Part shown: positions 45,195 through 57,852 of the stretch, one piece after another
How the letters are laid out: the number at the start of each line of letters is the position of its first letter
How positions within the stretch are numbered: the first letter of the stretch is position 1
Origin: Plumapathes pennacea
Taxonomy: Eukaryota > Cnidaria > Anthozoa > Antipatharia > Myriopathidae
Direction: 5' to 3'
Assembly (NCBI GenBank): GCA_964036295.1
Contig: OZ038468.1
Coordinates: 9,064,848 to 9,128,847, forward strand
Length of the DNA stretch: 64,000 nucleotides
Notes under the pieces: generated by a model
What the model was told of the DNA's origin: nothing
The model's database searches: none
The model's input: only the letters and a program-made list of their open reading frames with translations
Translations under genes and position numbers: made by a program

Positions 45195-46998
45195 TTTGGA
45201 GAAAAAAAAATTTTTTGGAAAATGTTTTCCCAAAGGGGACCACTGCAGCTTTTGGCACTTCCCTTTGGACAGCACCGAGGACAAATTTTTTTTCCAAAGT
45301 CTTTCTTTTATACCCTAGTCATGTGGCGTGCTCTTAAAAGTGGTTATGGATATTTTCCAAGAGGTAGGGAAGGATATAGGACCATTTGGAGGAAAACAAA
45401 TATTTCGAAAATTTTTTCGCAAAGCCTCCAAAACCGAGGATGCGTCAGAAGGGGACCACTGCAGCTTTTGGCACTTCCCTTTGGACAGCACCGAGGACAA
45501 ATTTTTTTTCCAAAGTCTTTCTTTTACACCCAAGTCATGTGGGGTGCTCTTAAAAATGGTTATGGATATTTTCCAAGAGGTAGGGAAGGATAAAGGACCA
45601 TTTGGAGAAAAAAAAAATTTTTGGAAAATTTTTTCCCAAAGTCTCCAAAACCGAGGATGTGTCGAAAGGGGACCACTGAAGCTTTTGGCACTTCCCTTTG
45701 GACAACACCGAGGACAAATTTTTTTTCCAAAGTCTTTCTTTTATAACCTAGGCATGTGGCGTGCTCTTAAAACTGGTTACAGACATTTTCCAAGAGGTAG
45801 GGAAGGATATAGGATCATTTGGAGAAAAAAAAAAATTTTTGGAAAACTTTTTCCCAAAGGAGACCACTGCAGCTTTTGACACTTCCCTTTGGACAGCTCC
45901 GAGGACAAATTTTTTTTCCAAAGTCTTTCTTTTATACCCTAGTCATGTGGCGTGCTCTTAAAAGTGGTTACGGACATTTTCCAAGAGGTAGGGAAGAATA
46001 TAGGACCATTTGGAGAAAAAAAATTTTTTGGAAAATGTTTTCCCAAAGGGGACCACTGCAGCTTTTGGCACTTCCCTTTGGACAGCACCGAGGACAAATT
46101 TTTTTTCCAAAGTCTTTCTTTTATACCCTAGTCATGTGGCGTGCTCTTAAAAGTGGTTATGGATATTTTCCGAGAGGTAGGGAAGGATATAGGACCATTT
46201 GGAGGAAAACAAATATTTCGAAAATTTTTTCGCAAAGCCCCCAAAACCGAGGATGCGTCCAAAGGGGACCACTGCAGCTTTTGGCACTTCCCTTTGGACA
46301 GCACCGGAACAAATTTTTTTTCCAAAGTCTTTCTTTTACACCCAAGTCATGTGGCGTGCTCTTAAAAGTGGTTATGGATATTTTCCAAGAGGTAGGGAAG
46401 GATAAAGGACCATTTGGAGAAAAAAAAAATTTTTGGAAAATTTTTTCCCAAAGTCTCCAAAACCGAGGATGTGTCGAAAGGGGACCACTGAAGCTTTTGG
46501 CACTTCCCTTTGGACAACACCGAGGACAAATTTTTTTTCCAAAGTCTTTCTTTTATAACCTAGGCATGTGGCGTGCTCTAAAAACTGGTTACAGACATTT
46601 TCCAAGAGGTAGGGAAGGATATAGGACCATTTGGAGAAAAAAAAAATTTTTGGAAAAATTTTTCCCAAAGTCTCCAAAACCGAGGATGTGTCGAAAGGGG
46701 ACCACTGAAGCTTTTGGCACTTCCCTTTGGACAACACCGAGGACAAATTTTTTTCCAAAGTCTTTCTTTTATACCCTAGTCATGTGGCGTGCTCTTGAAA
46801 GTGGTTATGGATATTTTCCAAGAGATAGGGAAGGATATAGGACCATTTGGAGAAAAAAAAATATTTGGGAAAATTTTTTCCCAAAGCCTCCAAAACCGAG
46901 GATGTGTCCAAAGGGGACCACTGCAGCTTTTGACACTTCCCTTTGGACAGCACCGAGGACAAATTTTTTTTCCAAAGTCTTTCTTTTATACCCTAGTC
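44367..46998 (+). repeat. HOR copy in the right part, 13 monomers (2,632 bp)
   Basis: The order is a, b, short (spacer TC), b, c, d, e, f, g, d', e', h, i. It re-establishes the HOR order after the 20-kb mixed zone, with one extra short-b pair and without j and e'' at the end. The d' monomer at 46134 has CCGAGAGGTAGGG and GCACCGGAACAAA (a one-base loss in CACCGAGGACAAA). Confidence 0.82.
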
Positions 46999-48195
46999 AT
47001 GTGGCGTGCTCTTAAAAGTGGCTACGGACATTTTCCAAGAGGTAGGGAAGGATATAGGACCAATTGGAGAAAAAAAAAATTTTTTGGAAAATGTTTTCCC
47101 AAAGGGGACCACTGCAGCTTTTGGCACTTCCCTTTGGACAGCACCGAGGACAAATTTTTTTTCCAAAGTCTTTCTTTTATACCCTAGTCATGTGGCGTGC
47201 TCTTAAAAGTGGTTACGGACATTTTCCAAGAGGTAGGGAAGGATATAGGACCATTTGGAGAAAAAAAAATTTTTTGGAAAATGTTTTCCCAAAGGGGACC
47301 ACTGCAGCTTTTGGCACTTCCCTTTGGACAGCACCGAGGACAAATTTTTTTTCCAAAGTCTTTCTTTTATACCCTAGTCATGTGGCGTGCTCTTAAAAGT
47401 GGTTATGGATATTTTCCAAGAGGTAGGGAAGGATATAGGACCATTTGGAGGAAAACAAATATTTCGAAAATTTTTTCGCAAAGCCTCCAAAACTGAGGAT
47501 GCGTCAGAAGGGGACCACTGCAGCTTTTGGCACTTCCCTTTGGACAGCACCGAGGACAAATTTTTTTTCCAAAGTCTTTCTTTTACACCCAAGTCATGTG
47601 GCGTGCTCTTAAAAATGGTTATGGATATTTTCCAAGAGGTAGGGAAGGATAAAGGACCATTTGGAGAAAAAAAAAATTTTTGGAAAATTTTTTCCCAAAG
47701 TCTCCAAAACCGAGGATGTGTCGAAAGGGGACCACTGAAGCTTTTGGCACTTCCCTTTGGACAACACCGAGGACAAATTTTTTTTCCAAAGTCTTTCTTT
47801 TATAACCTAGGCATGTGGCGTGCTCTTAAAAGTGGTTACAGACATTTTCCAAGAGGTAGGGAAGGATATAGGATCATTTGGAGAAAAAAAAAAATTTTTG
47901 GAAAACTTTTTCCCAAAGGGGACCACTGCAGCTTTTGACACTTCCCTTTGGACAGTTCCGAGGACAAATTTTTTTTCCAAAGTCTTTCTTTTATACCCTA
48001 GTCATGTGGCGTGCTCTTAAAAGTGGTTACGGACATTTTCCAAGAGGTAGGGAAGAATATAGGACCATTTGGAGAAAAAAAAAATTTTTTTGGAAAATTT
48101 TTTCCCAAAGGGGACCACTGCAGCTTTTGGCACTTCCCTTTGGACAGCACCGAGGACAAATTTTTTTTCCAAAGTCTTTCTTTTATACCCTAGTC

Positions 48196-49008
48196 ATGTG
48201 GCGTGCTCTTAAAAGTGGTTACGGACATTTTCCAAGAGGTAGGGAAGGATATAGGACCATTTGGAGAAAAAAAAAATTTTTGGAAAATTTTTTCCCAAAG
48301 GGGACCACTGCAGCTTTTGGCACTTCCCTTTGGACAGCACCCAGGACAAGTTTTTTTTCCAAAGTCTTTCTTTTATACCCTAGTCATGTGGCGTGCTCTT
48401 AAAAGTGGTTACGGACATTTTCCAAGAGGTAGGGAAGGATATAGGACCATTTGGAGAAAAAAAAATTTTTTGGAAAATTTTTTCCCAAAGGGGACCACTG
48501 CAGCTTTTGGCACTTTTCTTTGGTCAGCACCGAGGACAAATTTTTTTTCCAAAGTCTTTCTTTTATACCCTAGTCATGTGGCGTGCTCTTGAAAGTGGTT
48601 ATGGATATTTTCCAAGAGGTAGGGAAGGATATAGGACCATTTGGAGAAAAAAAAATTTTTGGAAAATTTTTTCCCAAAGCCTCCAAAACCGAGGATGCGT
48701 CCAAAGGGGACCACTGCAGCTTTTGGCACTTCCCTTTGCACAGCACCGAGGACAAATTTTTTTTCCAAAGTCTTTCTTTTACACCCAAGTCATGTGGCGT
48801 GCTCTTAAAAGTGGTTATGGATATTTCCCAAGAGGTAGGGAAGGATAAAGGACCATTTGGAGAAAAAAAAAATTTTTGGAAAATTTTTTCCCAAAGTCTC
48901 CAAAACCGAGGATGTGTCCAAAGGGGACCACTGCAGCTTTTGACACTTCCCTTTGGACAGCACCGAGGACAAATTTTTTTTCCAAAGTCTTTCTTTTATA
49001 CCCTAGTC
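48196..49008 (+). repeat. k-l-m-n module, copy 3
   Basis: Same four-monomer module as at 15005 and 21735, with the l marker GGTCAGCACC near 48521. It sits after an f-b pair and before a g-d pair, as in the other two copies. Confidence 0.84.
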
Positions 49009-51912
49009 ATGTGGCGTGCTCTTAAAAGTGGTTACGGACATTTTCCAAGAGGTAGGGAAGGATATAGGACCATTTGGAGAAAAAAAATTTTTTGGAAAAT
49101 GTTTTCCCAAAGGGGACCACTGCAGCTTTTGGCACTTCCCTTTGGACAGCACCGAGGACAAATTTTTTTTCCAAAGTCTTTCTTTTATACCCTAGTCATG
49201 TGGCGTGCTCTTAAAAGTGGTTATGGATATTTTCCAAGAGGTAGGGAAAGATATAGGACCATTTGGAGGAAAACAAATATTTCGAAAATTTTTTCGCAAA
49301 GCCTCCAAAACCGAGGATGTTTCCAAAGGGGACCACTGCAGCTTTTGGCACTTCCCTTTGGACAGCACCGAGGACAAATTTTTTTTCCAAAGTCTTTCTT
49401 TTACACCCAAGTCATGTGGCGTGCTCTTAAAAGTGGTTATGGATATTTTCCAAGAGGTAGGGAAGGATAAAGGACCATTTGGAGAAAAAAAAAATTTTTG
49501 GAAAATTTTTTCCCAAAGTCTCCAAAACCGAGGATGTGTCGAAAGGGGACCACTGAAGCTTTTGGCACTTCCCTTTGGACAACACCGAGGACAAATTTTT
49601 TTTCCAAAGTCTTTCTTTTATAACCTAGGCATGTGGCGTGCTCTTAAAACTGGTTACAGACATTTTCCAAGAGGTAGGGAAGGATATAGGACCATTTGGA
49701 GAAAAAAAACATTTTTTGGAAAATTTTTTCCCAAAGGGGACCACTGCAGCTTTTGGCACTTCCCTTTGGACAGCACCGAGGACAAATTTTTTTTCCAAAG
49801 TCTTTCTTTTACACCCAAGTCATGTGGCGTGCTCTTAAAAGTGGTTATGGATATTTTCCAAGAGGTAGGGAAGGATAAAGGACCATTTCGAGAAAAAAAA
49901 AATTTTTGGAAAATTTTTTCCCAAAGTCTCCAAAACCGAGGATGTGTCCAAAGGGGACCACTGCAGCTTTTGACACTTCCCTTTGGACAGCACCGAGGAC
50001 AAATTTTTTTTCCAAAGTCTTTCTTTTATACCCTAGTCATGTGGCGTGCTCTTAAAAGTGGTTACGGACATTTTCCAAGAGGTAGGGAAGGATAAAGGAC
50101 CATTTGGAGAAAAAAAATTTTTTGGAAAATGTTTTCCCAAAGGGGACCACTGCAGCTTTTGGCACTTCCCTTTGGACAGCACCGAGGAGAAACTTTTTTT
50201 CCAAAGTCTTTCTTTTATACCCTAGTCATGTGGCGTGCTCTTAAAAGTGGTTACGGACATTTTCCAAGAGGTAGGGAAGGATATAGGACCATTTGGAGAA
50301 AAAAAAATTTTTTTGAAAATTTTTTCCCAAAGGGGGCCACTGCAGCTTTTGGCACTTCCCTTTGGACAGCACCCAGGACAAGTTTTTTTCCCAAAGTCTT
50401 TTTTTTATACCCTAGTCATGTGCCGTGCTCTTAAAAGTGGTTACGGACATTTTCCAAGAGGTAGGGAAGGATATAGGACCATTTGGAGAAAAAAAAAATT
50501 TTTGGAAAATTTTTTCCCAAAGGGGACCACTGCAGCTTTTGGCACTTCCCTTTGGACAGCACCCAGGACAAGTTTTTTTTCCAAAGTCTTTCTTTTATAC
50601 CCTAGTCATGTGGCGTGCTCTTAAAAGTGGTTACGGACATTTTCCAAGAGGTAGGGAAGGATATAGGACCATTTGGAGAAAAAAAAATTTTTTGGAAAAT
50701 TTTTTCCCAAAGGGGACCACTGCAGCTTTTGGCACTTCCCTTTGGACAGCACCGAGGACAAATTTTTTTTCCAAAGTCTTTCTTTTATACCCTAGTCATG
50801 TGGCGTGCTCTTAAAAGTGGTTACGGACATTTTCCAAGAGGTAGGGAAGGATATAGGACCATTTGGAGAAAAAAAAATTTTTTGGAAAATTTTTTCCCAA
50901 AGGGGACCACTGCAGCTTTTGGCACTTCCCTTTGGACAGCACCGAAGACAAATTTTTTTTCCAAAGTCTTTCTTTTATACCCTAGTCATGTGGCGTGCTC
51001 TTAAAAGTGGTTATGGATATTTTCCGAGAGGTAGGGAAGGATATAGGACCATTTGGAGGAAAACAAATATTTCGAAAATTTTTTCGCAAAGCCCCCAAAA
51101 CCGAGGATGCGTCCAAAGGGGACCACTGAAGCTTTTGGCACTTCCCTTTGGACAGCACCGAGGACAAATTTTTTTTCCAAAGTCTTTCTTTTACACCCAA
51201 GTCATGTGGCGTGCTCTTAAAAGTGGTTATGGATATTTTCCAAGAGGTAGGGAAGGATAAAGGACCATTTGGAGAAAAAAAAAATTTTTGGAAAATTTTT
51301 TCCCAAAGTCTCCAAAACCGAGGATGTGTCGAAAGGGGACCACTGAAGCTTTTGGCACTTCCCTTTGGACAACACCGAGGACAAATTTTTTTTCCAAAGT
51401 CTTTCTTTTATAACCTAGGCATGTGGCGTGCTCTTAAAACTGGTTACAGACATTTTCCAAGAGGTAGGGAAGGATATAGGACCATTTGGAGAAAAAAAAA
51501 ATTTTTGGAAAATTTTTTCCCAAAGCCTCCAAAACCGAGGATGTGTCCAAAGGGGACCACTGCAGCTTTTGACACTTCCCTTTGGACAGCACCGAGGACA
51601 AATTTTTTTTCCAAAGTCTTTCTTTTATACCCTAGTCATGTGGCGTGCTCTTAAAAGTGGTTACGGACATTTTCCAAGAGGTAGCGAAGGATATAGGACC
51701 ATTTGGAGAAAAAAAAATTTTTTTGAAAATGTTTTCCCAAAGGGGACCACTGCAGCTTTTGGCACTTCCCTTTGGACAGCACCGAGGACAAATTTTTTTT
51801 CCAAAGTCTTTCTTTTATACCCTAGTCATGTGGCGTGCTCTTAAAAGTGGTTATGGATATTTTCCAAGAGGTAGGGAAGGATATAGGACCATTTGGAGGA
51901 AAACAAATAATT

Positions 51913-51926
51913 CGAAAAATTTTTCG
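51913..51926. other. Perfect 14-bp palindrome at a d-type core
   Basis: CGAAAAATTTTTCG is fully self-complementary with no spacer. In this d-type monomer (51828-52043), TATTTCG became TAATTCG and A4-T6 became A5-T5. One T-to-A change at the centre turns the spaced dyad into a perfect palindrome. Confidence 0.85.
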
Positions 51927-52367
51927 CAAAGCCTCCAAAACCGAGGATGCGTCCAAAGGGGACCACTGCAGCTTTTGGCACTTCCCTTTGCACAGCACCG
52001 AAGACAAATTTTTTTTCCAAAGTCTTTCTTTTACACCCAAGTCATGTGGCGTGCTCTTAAAAGTGGTTATGGATATTTCCCAAGAGGTAGGGAAGGATAA
52101 AGGACCATTTGGAGAAAAAAAAAATTTTTGGAAAATTTTTTCCCAAAGTCTCCAAAACCGAGGATGTGTTCAAAGGGGACCACTGCAGCTTTTGACACTT
52201 CCCTTTGGACAGCACCGAGGACAAATTTTTTTTCCAAAGTCTTTCTTTTATACCCTAGTCATGTGGAGTGCTCTTAAAAGTGGTTACGGACATTTTCCAA
52301 GAGGTAGGGAAGGATATAGGACCATTTGGAGAAAAAAAATTTTTTGGAAAATGTTTTCCCAAAGGGA

Positions 52368-53778
52368 ACCACTGCAGCTTTTGGCACTTCCCTTTGGACA
52401 GCACCGAGGACAAATTTTTTTTCCAAAGTCTTTCTTTTATACCCTAGTCATGTGGCGTGCTCTTAAAAGTGGTTATGGATATTTTCCAAGAGGTAGGGAA
52501 GGATATAGGACCATTTGGAGGAAAACAAATATTTCGAAAATTTTTTCGCAAAGCCTCCAAAACCGAGGATGCGTCCAAAGGGGACCACTGCAGCTTTTGG
52601 CACTTCCCTTTGGACAGCCCGAGGACAAATTTTTTTTCCAAAGTCTTTCTTTTACACCCAAGTCATGTGGCGTGCTCTTAAAAGTGGTTATGGATATTTT
52701 CCAAGAGGTAGGGAAGAATAAAGGACCATTTGGAGAAAAAAAAAATTTTTGGAAAATTTTTTCCCAAAGTCTCCAAAACCGAGGATGTGTCGAAAGGGGA
52801 CCACTGAAGCTTTTGGCACTTCCCTTTGGACAACACCGAGGACAAATTTTTTTTCCAAAGTCTTTCTTTTATAACCTAGGCATGTGGCGTGCTCTTAAAA
52901 CTGGTTACAGACATTTTCCAAGAGGTAGGGAAGGATATAGGACCATTTGGAGAAAAAAAAAAATTTTGGAAAATTTTTTCCCAAAGGGGACCACTGCAGC
53001 TTTTGACACTTCCCTTTGGACAGCTCCGAGGACAAATTTTTTTTCCAAAGTCTTTCTTTTATACCCTAGTCATGTGGCGTGCTCTTAAAAGTGGTTACGG
53101 ACATTTTCCAAGAGGTAGGGAAGAATATAGGACCATTTGGAGAAAAAAAAATTTTTTTTGGAAAATTTTTTACCAAAGGGGACCACTGCAGCTTTTGGCA
53201 CTTCCCTTTGGACAGCACCGAGGAGAAATTTTTTTTCCAAAGTCTTTCTTTTATACCCTAGTCATGTGGCGTGCTCTTAAAAGTGGTTACGGACATTTTC
53301 CAAGAGGTAGGGAAGGATATAGGACCATTTGGAGAAAAAAAACATTTTTTGGAAAATTTTTTCCCAAAGGGGACCACTGCAGCTTTTGGCACTTCCCTTT
53401 GGACAGCACCGAGGACAAATTTTTTTTCCAAAGTCTTTCTTTTACACCCAAGTCATGTGGCGTGCTCTTAAAAGTGGTTATGGATATTTTCCAAGAGGTA
53501 GGGAAGGATAAAGGACCATTTCGAGAAAAAAAAAATTTTTGGAAAATTTTTTCCCAAAGTCTCCAAAACCGAGGATGTGTCCAAAGGGGACCACTGCAGC
53601 TTTTGACACTTCCCTTTGGACAGCACCGAGGACAAATTTTTTTTCCAAAGTCTTTCTTTTAAACCCTAGTCATGTGGCGTGCTCTTAAAAGTGGTTACGG
53701 ACATTTTCCAAGAGGTAGGGAAGGATAAAGGACCATTTGGAGAAAAAAAATTTTTTGGAAAATGTTTTCCCAAAGGGG
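52368..53778 (+). repeat. 1,411-bp seven-monomer unit, copy 1
   Basis: Seven monomer periods (189, 215, 217, 190, 192, 191 and 217 between anchors 52268 and 53679, offset 1,411) recur at once downstream. Markers are GGACAGCCCGAGG (2-bp loss, about 52614), GGGAAGAATAAAGG (about 52711), a short A11-T4 core (about 52962), TTTTTTACCAAAGG (about 53168), A8CATTTTTTGG (about 53337) and TTTAAACCCTAG (about 53660). Confidence 0.92.
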
Positions 53779-55189
53779 ACCACTGCAGCTTTTGGCACTT
53801 CCCTTTGGACAGCACCGAGGACAAATTTTTTTTCCAAAGTCTTTCTTTTATACCCTAGTCATGTGGCGTGCTCTTAAAAGTGGTTATGGATATTTTCCAA
53901 GAGGTAGGGAAGGATATAGGACCATTTGGAGGAAAACAAATATTTCGAAAATTTTTTCGCAAAGCCTCCAAAACCGAGGATGCGTCCAAAGGGGACCACT
54001 GCAGCTTTTGGCACTTCCCTTTGGACAGCCCGAGGACAAATTTTTTTTCCAAAGTCTTTCTTTTACACCCAAGTCATGTGGCGTGCTCTTAAAAGTGGTT
54101 ATGGATATTTTCCAAGAGGTAGGGAAGAATAAAGGACCATTTGGAGAAAAAAAAAATTTTTGGAAAATTTTTTCCCAAAGTCTCCAAAACCGAGGATGTG
54201 TCGAAAGGGGACCACTGAAGCTTTTGGCACTTCACTTTGGACAACACCGAGGACAAATTTTTTTTCCAAAGTCTTTCTTTTATAACCTAGGCATGTGGCG
54301 TGCTCTTAAAACTGGTTACAGACATTTTCCAAGAGGTAGGGAAGGATATAGGACCATTTGGAGAAAAAAAAAAATTTTGGAAAATTTTTTCCCAAAGGGG
54401 ACCACTGCAGCTTTTGACACTTCCCTTTGGACAGCTCCGAGGACAAATTTTTTTTCCAAAGTCTTTCTTTTATACCCTAGTCATGTGGCGTGCTCTTAAA
54501 AGTGGTTACGGACATTTTCCAAGAGGTAGGGAAGAATATAGGACCATTTGGAGAAAAAAAAATTTTTTTTGGAAAATTTTTTACCAAAGGGGACCACTGC
54601 AGCTTTTGGCACTTCCCTTTGGACAGCACCGAGGAGAAATTTTTTTTCCAAAGTCTTTCTTTTATACCCTAGTCATGTGGCGTGCTCTTAAAAGTGGTTA
54701 CGGACATTTTCCAAGAGGTAGGGAAGGATATAGGACCATTTGGAGAAAAAAAACATTTTTTGGAAAATTTTTTCCCAAAGGGGACCACTGCAGCTTTTGG
54801 CACTTCCCTTTGGACAGCACCGAGGACAAATTTTTTTTCCAAAGTCTTTCTTTTACACCCAAGTCATGTGGCGTGCTCTTAAAAGTTGTTATGGATATTT
54901 TCCAAGAGGTAGGGAAGGATAAAGGACCATTTCGAGAAAAAAAAAATTTTTGGAAAATTTTTTCCCAAAGTCTCCAAAACCGAGGATGTGTCCAAAGGGG
55001 ACCACTGCAGCTTTTGACACTTCCCTTTGGACAGCACCGAGGACAAATTTTTTTTCCAAAGTCTTTCTTTTAAACCCTAGTCATGTGGCGTGCTCTTAAA
55101 AGTGGTTACGGACATTTTCCAAGAGGTAGGGAAGGATAAAGGACCATTTGGAGAAAAAAAATTTTTTGGAAAATGTTTTCCCAAAGGGG
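53779..55189 (+). repeat. 1,411-bp seven-monomer unit, copy 2
   Basis: Matches 52368-53778 at an offset of 1,411. I noticed CTTCACTTTGG (about 54231, for CTTCCCTTTGG) and AAAGTTGTTATGG (about 54884, for AAAGTGGTTATGG). The match continues to about 55430 as a partial third copy. There the third copy has the ordinary CAGCACCGAGG and CCACTTCAGC (about 55191). Confidence 0.92.
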
Positions 55190-55487
55190 ACCACTTCAGC
55201 TTTTGGCACTTCCCTTTGGACAGCACCGAGGACAAATTTTTTTTCCAAAGTCTTTCTTTTATACCCTAGTCATGTGGCGTGCTCTTAAAAGTGGTTATGG
55301 ATATTTTCCAAGAGGTAGGGAAGGATATAGGACCATTTGGAGGAAAACAAATATTTCGAAAATTTTTTCGCAAAGCCTCCAAAACCGAGGATGCGTCCAA
55401 AGGGGACCACTGCAGCTTTTGGCACTTCCCTTTGGACAGCACCGAGGACAAATTTTTTTTCCAAAGTCTTTCTTTTACACCCAAGTC

Positions 55488-55679
55488 ATGTGGCGTGCTC
55501 TTAAAACTGGTTACAGACATTTTCCAAGAGGTAGGGAAGAATATAGGACCATTTGGAGAAAAAAAAATTTTTTTCGGAAAATTTTTTCCCAAAGGGGACC
55601 ACTGCAGCTTTTGGCACTTCCCTTTGGACAGCACCGAGATCAAATTTTTTTTCCAAAGTCTTTCTTTTATACCCTAGTC
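55488..55679 (+). repeat. Chimeric monomer at the junction of the 18.8-kb duplication
   Basis: The left part is AAACTGGTTACAGACA with GGGAAGAATATAGG (f/b-like), then T7-8 and CGGAAAA. The right part, from 55576, matches 36770 onward with CACCGAGATCAAA. The switch lies in the T-tract just before GGAAAA. This is where the 18.8-kb copy begins, so it is the tandem-duplication join. Confidence 0.85.
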
Positions 55680-57661
55680 ATGTGGCGTGCTCTTGAAAGT
55701 GGTTACGGACATTTTCCAAGAGGTAGGGAAGGATATAGGACCATTTGGAGGAAAAAAAAATTTTTTGGAAAATTTTTTCCCAAAAGGGACCACTGCAGCT
55801 TTTGGCACTTCCCTTTGGACAGCACCGAGATCAAATTTTTTTTCCAAAGTCTTTCTTTTATACCCTAGTCATGTGGCGTGCTTTTAAAAGTGGTTACGGA
55901 CATTTTCCAAGAGGTAGGGAAGGATATAGGACCATTTGGAGGAAAAAAAAATTTTTGGAAAATTTTTTCCCAAAGGGGACCACTGCAGCTTTTGGCACTT
56001 CCCTTTGGACAGCACGCAGGACAAGTTTTTTTTCCAAAGTCTTTCTTTTATACCCTAGTCATGTGGCGTGCTCTTAAAAGTGGTTACGGACATTTTCCAA
56101 GAGGTAGGGAAGGATATAGGACCATTTGGAGAAAAAAAAATTTTTTGGAAAATTTTTTCCCAAAGGGGACCACTGCAGCTTTTGGCACTTTCCCTTGGAC
56201 AGCACCGAGGACAAATTTTTTTTCCAAAGTCTTTCTTTTACACCCAAGTCATGTGGCGTGCTCTTAAAAGTGGTTATGGATATTTTCCAAGAGGTAGGGA
56301 AGGATAAAGGACCATTTCGAGAAAAAGAAAATTTTTGGAAAATTTTTTCCCAAAGTCTCCAAAACCGAGGATGTGTCGAAAGGGGACCACTGAAGCTTTT
56401 GGCACTTCCCTTTGGACAACACCGAGGACAAATTTTTTTTCCAAAGTCTTTCTTTTATACCCTAGTCATGTGGCGTGCTCTTAAAAGTGGTTACGGACAT
56501 TTTCCAAGAGGTAGGGAAGGATATAGGACCATTTGGAGAAAAAAAAAATTTTTTGGAAAATTTTTTCCCAAAGGGGACCACTGCAGCTTTTGGTACTTTC
56601 CTTTGGACAGCACCGAGGACAAATTTTTTTCCAAAGTCTTTCTTTTCTACCCTAGTCATGTGGCGTGCTCTTAAAAGTGGTTACGGACATTTTCCAAGAA
56701 GTAGGGAAGGATATAGGACCATTTGGAGAAAAAAAAATTTTTTGGAAAATTTTTTCCCAAAGGGGACCACTGCAGCTTTTGGCACTTTTCTTTGGACAGC
56801 ACCGAGGACAAATTTTTTTTCCAAAGTCTTTCTTTTATACCCTAGTCATGTGGCGTGCTCTTGAAAGTGGTTATGGATATTTTCCAAGAGGTAGGGAAGG
56901 ATATAGGACCATTTGGAGAAAAAAAAATTTTTGGAAAATTTTTTTCCCAAAGCCTCCAAAACCGAGGATGCGTCCAAAGGGGACCACTGCAGCTTTTGGC
57001 ACTTCCCTTTGCACAGCACCGAGGACAAATTTTTTTCCAAAGTCTTTCTTTTATACCCTAGTCATGTGGCGTGCTCTTAAAAGTGGTTACGGACATTTTC
57101 CAAGAGGTAGGGAAGGATATAGGACCATTTGGAGAAAAAAAAAATTTTTTGGAAAATTTTTTCCCAAAGGGGACCACTGCAGCTTTTGGCACTTTCCTTT
57201 GGACAGCACCGAGGACAAATTTTTTTTCCAAAGTCTTTCTTTTACACCCAAGTCATGTGGCGTGCTCTTAAAAGTGGTTATGGATATTTTCCAAGAGGTA
57301 GGGAAGGATAAAGGACCATTTCGAGAAAAAGAAAATTTTTGGAAAATTTTTTCCCAAAGTCTCCAAAACCGAGGATGTGTCGAAAGGGGACCACTGAAGC
57401 TTTTGGCACTTCCCTTTGGACAACACCGAGGACAAATTTTTTTTCCAAAGTCTTTCTTTTATACCCTAGTCATGTGGCGTGCTCTTAAAAGTGGTTACGG
57501 ACATTTTCCAAGAGGTAGGGAAGGATATAGGAACATTTGGAGAAAAAAAAAATTTTTTGGAAAATTTTTTCCCAAAGGGGACCACTGCAGCTTTTGTCAC
57601 TTTCCTTTGGACAGCACCGAGGACAAATTTTTTTCCAAAGTCTTTCTTTTATACCCTAGTT

Positions 57662-57852
57662 ATGGGGCACGCTCTTAAAAGTGGTTACGGACATTTTCCA
57701 AGAGGTAGGGAAGGAAATAGGACCATTTGGAGAAAAAGAACATTTTTGGGAAAATTTTTTCCCAAAGGGGACCACTGCAGCTTTTCGCAGTTCCCTTTGG
57801 ACAGCACCGAGATCAAATTTTTTTTCCAAAGTCTTTCTTTTATACCCTAGTC
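57662..57852 (+). repeat. Variant-anchor short monomer, family member 3
   Basis: Copy of 38857-39047 within the 18.8-kb duplication. It has the same TATGGGGCACGCTC anchor and AACATTTTTGGG core. Confidence 0.83.

Larger units (their letters stand above)
46999..52260 (+). repeat. HOR-derived block including a third k-l-m-n module
   Basis: Two c-like monomers, then d, e, f, b, k, l, m, n, g, d, e follow the layout of copy 6/8 (offset about 33,191 from 14.6-16.0 kb). The k-l-m-n part is 48196-49008. Five consecutive short monomers follow at 50039-50987 (189, 190, 190, 190, 190), two of them k-like with CACCCAGGACAAG. Then come d', e', an f/i-type long unit, a short unit, d/m and n. Confidence 0.8.

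Noticed and set aside
52717..52722. AATAAA polyadenylation signal
   Set aside because: It is created by one G-to-A change in GGATAAAGG and is copied with the 1,411-bp unit (also near 54128). There is no gene upstream.
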